A stretch of DNA of 6,755 nt, from contig JAGRAB010000077.1 of the NCBI GenBank assembly GCA_020435085.1, forward strand, positions 1 through 6,755. Reading direction: 5' to 3'. Below the pieces are notes generated by a model. It saw nothing but the letters and a program-made list of their open reading frames with translations. It ran no database searches and had not been told where the DNA came from. Shown here in pieces: positions 5,516 through 6,755 of the stretch. The DNA is from Bdellovibrionales bacterium. GTDB taxonomy: Bacteria > Bdellovibrionota > Bdellovibrionia > Bdellovibrionales > UBA1609. Position 1 is the stretch's first letter, and each line of letters opens with the position of its first letter. A program made the position numbers and the translations under genes.

Positions 5516-6571
5516 CCTTAAATCTGTCCGCTGTGACATTCGCTTAGATTGAGCAAAAAAAGTTTCGACAGCCATGAGCATCTCTTCATAAGTCGTGGCT
5601 TTTTGAATGCATTTAAAATAGCTATGGCCAAATTCCAGCCACTGGTGTGAGTTGGTCACAAAAAATCGAAATCGTCTTAAACCCAAAGACTCTGGGTAAA
5701 ACTGCATCAAACTTTTTAAAAATAAAACTTGAGCCAAGCCAAACTCTCTCCCCTCTTCTTCAGCCGTTCTTGGAGCTTTTTGCTCCTCTCGCCCTTGAGG
5801 TGCCGGCCATCCCCAATCTTCCCCCAATTGCCAAAGTAGCCAAGGTCTTGCCGTCAGTGCTCTTCCCACCATCACCATATCGCATTGAGTTTCTTCAAGC
5901 AGTCTCTTTGCGTCTTCACTGGTTTGAACATCTCCATTTCCAATCACCGGAATGGATAATTCTTGTCTTAATTTTCTAATTTGATTCCAATCGGCCTTTC
6001 CTCGTCTTTTTTGTTCTGCCGTTCGAGGGTGGAGAGTGATCCAATCCGCCCCTGCACTTTGTAGCCCTTGTGCAAATTGAACTAAAAAGTTTTCATCGTT
6101 TTGAGTCCCCACCCTAAGTTTGACGGAAACAGGTTTACTGGTACTATTTTTTGCCATTTTCACAACATCAGCAGCATATTCAGGATCCCCCATAAGTGCG
6201 ACTCCATAATTATGCTTCAAAGCTTTTTTCACTGGGCATCCCATATTAATATCAACCCCGGCAATTCCCCACTCTTCTAGTTTTGTAACAGATTTTTTTA
6301 TCTCATCAGGATGGTTTCCTAAAATTTGCGGAACAATGTCGGCATCTTCTCGACTACGAAAAGTCTCTGGCGTTTGCCCCAGCCGCTCATGAGGGAGGCG
6401 TCGAGAATTTAACATTTCTGTAGGCCAAATGGTTCTTGCCCCTTCAGGCAAATAATGACGAACCAATTGCCTCAAAGAGACGTGTGAAAGCCCTACCATC
6501 GGCGCGAGACAAATGGGAAAATTCACAAATTCAGGTAAGATGGGTCGCTCAAGAGCTATTTTCTGAGGCAT
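5510..6571 (-). CDS. tRNA-dihydrouridine synthase, DusB-like
   Basis: A 353-residue FMN-dependent tRNA-dihydrouridine synthase of the same superfamily as the dusC gene at the left edge, but from another subfamily. Order of motifs: FMN-binding CLAPMVGLS (about 21-29), TEM and PQILG, catalytic Cys112 in DINMGCPVKK, VKLRVG (about 150-155), LHPRTAEQKRRGKADW (His181), IGNGDV (about 210-215), and MVGRALTARPWL (about 234-245). The NMGCP-VKK-x-x-x-x-x-x-G pattern points to the DusB/Nifr3 side. A Glu/Arg-rich insertion near 250-276 (after EDWGW) precedes the C-terminal helical domain, and the protein is longer than E. coli DusB (321 aa). ATG 6571 sits about 20 residues before the first barrel strand; no clear Shine-Dalgarno is visible. 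Divergent from purK; the 3' end touches repeat copy B. Confidence 0.92.
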   Translation of the reverse strand: MPQKIALERPILPEFVNFPICLAPMVGLSHVSLRQLVRHYLPEGARTIWPTEMLNSRRLPHERLGQTPETFRSREDADIVPQILGNHPDEIKKSVTKLEEWGIAGVDINMGCPVKKALKHNYGVALMGDPEYAADVVKMAKNSTSKPVSVKLRVGTQNDENFLVQFAQGLQSAGADWITLHPRTAEQKRRGKADWNQIRKLRQELSIPVIGNGDVQTSEDAKRLLEETQCDMVMVGRALTARPWLLWQLGEDWGWPAPQGREEQKAPRTAEEEGREFGLAQVLFLKSLMQFYPESLGLRRFRFFVTNSHQWLEFGHSYFKCIQKATTYEEMLMAVETFFAQSKRMSQRTDLRY

Positions 6572-6662
6572 TTTAAGGGTTTAATCGGTGTTTTTGAAAT
6601 TTGCAAGAAGTTGTCTTTTCAAAGCACTAGACGAACTTCAAAAAAATCGGTAACTTCCACCA
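6572..6662. other. Divergent intergenic region between dus and purK
   Basis: These 91 bases must carry both promoters, but I see no convincing -35/-10 pair. It holds short repeats: AATCGGT at 6583-6589 and 6645-6651 (direct), and TTTTTGAA (6591-6598) against TTCAAAAA (6637-6644) (inverted). These are AT-rich and may be chance, or a regulator's sites. Confidence 0.35.
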
Positions 6663-6755
6663 ATGGAAGGCCTAAAAAAACAATTTCAAATTGGAATTCT
6701 TGGCGGTGGCCAACTCGCTCGCATGCTTTGTCTGAAAGCTCATGAGCTAGGTATC
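6663..6755 (+). CDS. purK: PurK, N5-carboxyaminoimidazole ribonucleotide synthase, N-terminal fragment
   Basis: Only the first 31 residues are in the window. They contain IGILGGGQLARML, the glycine-rich first strand and turn of the PurK biotin-carboxylase-like N-terminal domain, followed by a helix ending AHELGI. PurK is an ATP-grasp enzyme that makes N5-CAIR from AIR, ATP and bicarbonate in de novo purine synthesis, acting before PurE. An in-frame TAA at 6651-6653 leaves ATG 6663 as the only start. No clear Shine-Dalgarno precedes it. Other ATP-grasp relatives (PurT, PurD) have different motifs here, so PurK is likely although little sequence is available. Confidence 0.82.
   Translation, partial: MEGLKKQFQIGILGGGQLARMLCLKAHELGI

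Noticed and set aside
5647..5979. Plus-strand 110-residue frame inside the DusB-like gene
   Set aside because: It is antisense to the conserved barrel domain and has low-complexity proline/leucine composition typical of shadow frames.
6591..6644. Stem between TTTTTGAA and TTCAAAAA as a riboswitch or attenuator for purK
   Set aside because: The arms are short, AT-only apart from one G or C, and 38 bases apart. No purine-riboswitch core is recognisable.

Overview
The window comes from an AT-rich bacterial chromosome, probably a Gram-negative, Proteobacteria-like organism. This rests on a DusC-type tRNA-dihydrouridine synthase, a glutaredoxin 3 and proteobacterial-looking type II toxin-antitoxin modules. 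Bdellovibrionota is one guess; the sequence alone does not settle it. The outer parts hold housekeeping-type genes and the middle, about 3.7-5.5 kb, holds accessory toxin-antitoxin genes.

Left part, 1-3730. A dusC-like gene enters from the left edge and converges, with a 25-base overlap, on a zinc-ribbon class I SAM methyltransferase on the minus strand. A 153-base divergent gap follows. Next comes a plus-strand APC-superfamily permease with a C-terminal soluble, USP-like domain. It is followed after 4 bases by glutaredoxin 3 (grxC), whose Shine-Dalgarno lies in the end of the permease gene, so the two look like a translationally coupled operon.

Middle part, 3731-5509. A gene-poor 248-base stretch with possible decayed coding sequence precedes two complete toxin-antitoxin operons, both on the minus strand. 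One is hicA-hicB (4-base ATGA overlap) with a clear repeat operator over its promoter. The other is a RelE/HigB-type toxin with an Xre-type antitoxin (11-base overlap, toxin first). The second module is bracketed by two diverged direct copies of a sequence of about 91 bases. One copy begins at the stop codon of the right-hand dus gene and the other lies just past the antitoxin stop. I count 58 of 91 identical positions in an ungapped alignment. This repeat is the least explained structure in the window and may mark how the TA genes were captured.

Right part, 5510-6755. A second, divergent DusB-like tRNA-dihydrouridine synthase lies on the minus strand. It is separated by a 91-base divergent intergenic region from the start of a gene with the N-terminal nucleotide-binding signature of PurK (purine biosynthesis), which runs off the right edge.

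I see no tRNA or rRNA gene, CRISPR array, transposase or integrase. The window looks like ordinary chromosome with a small TA island between grxC and dus. It does not show a clearly new multi-gene system.
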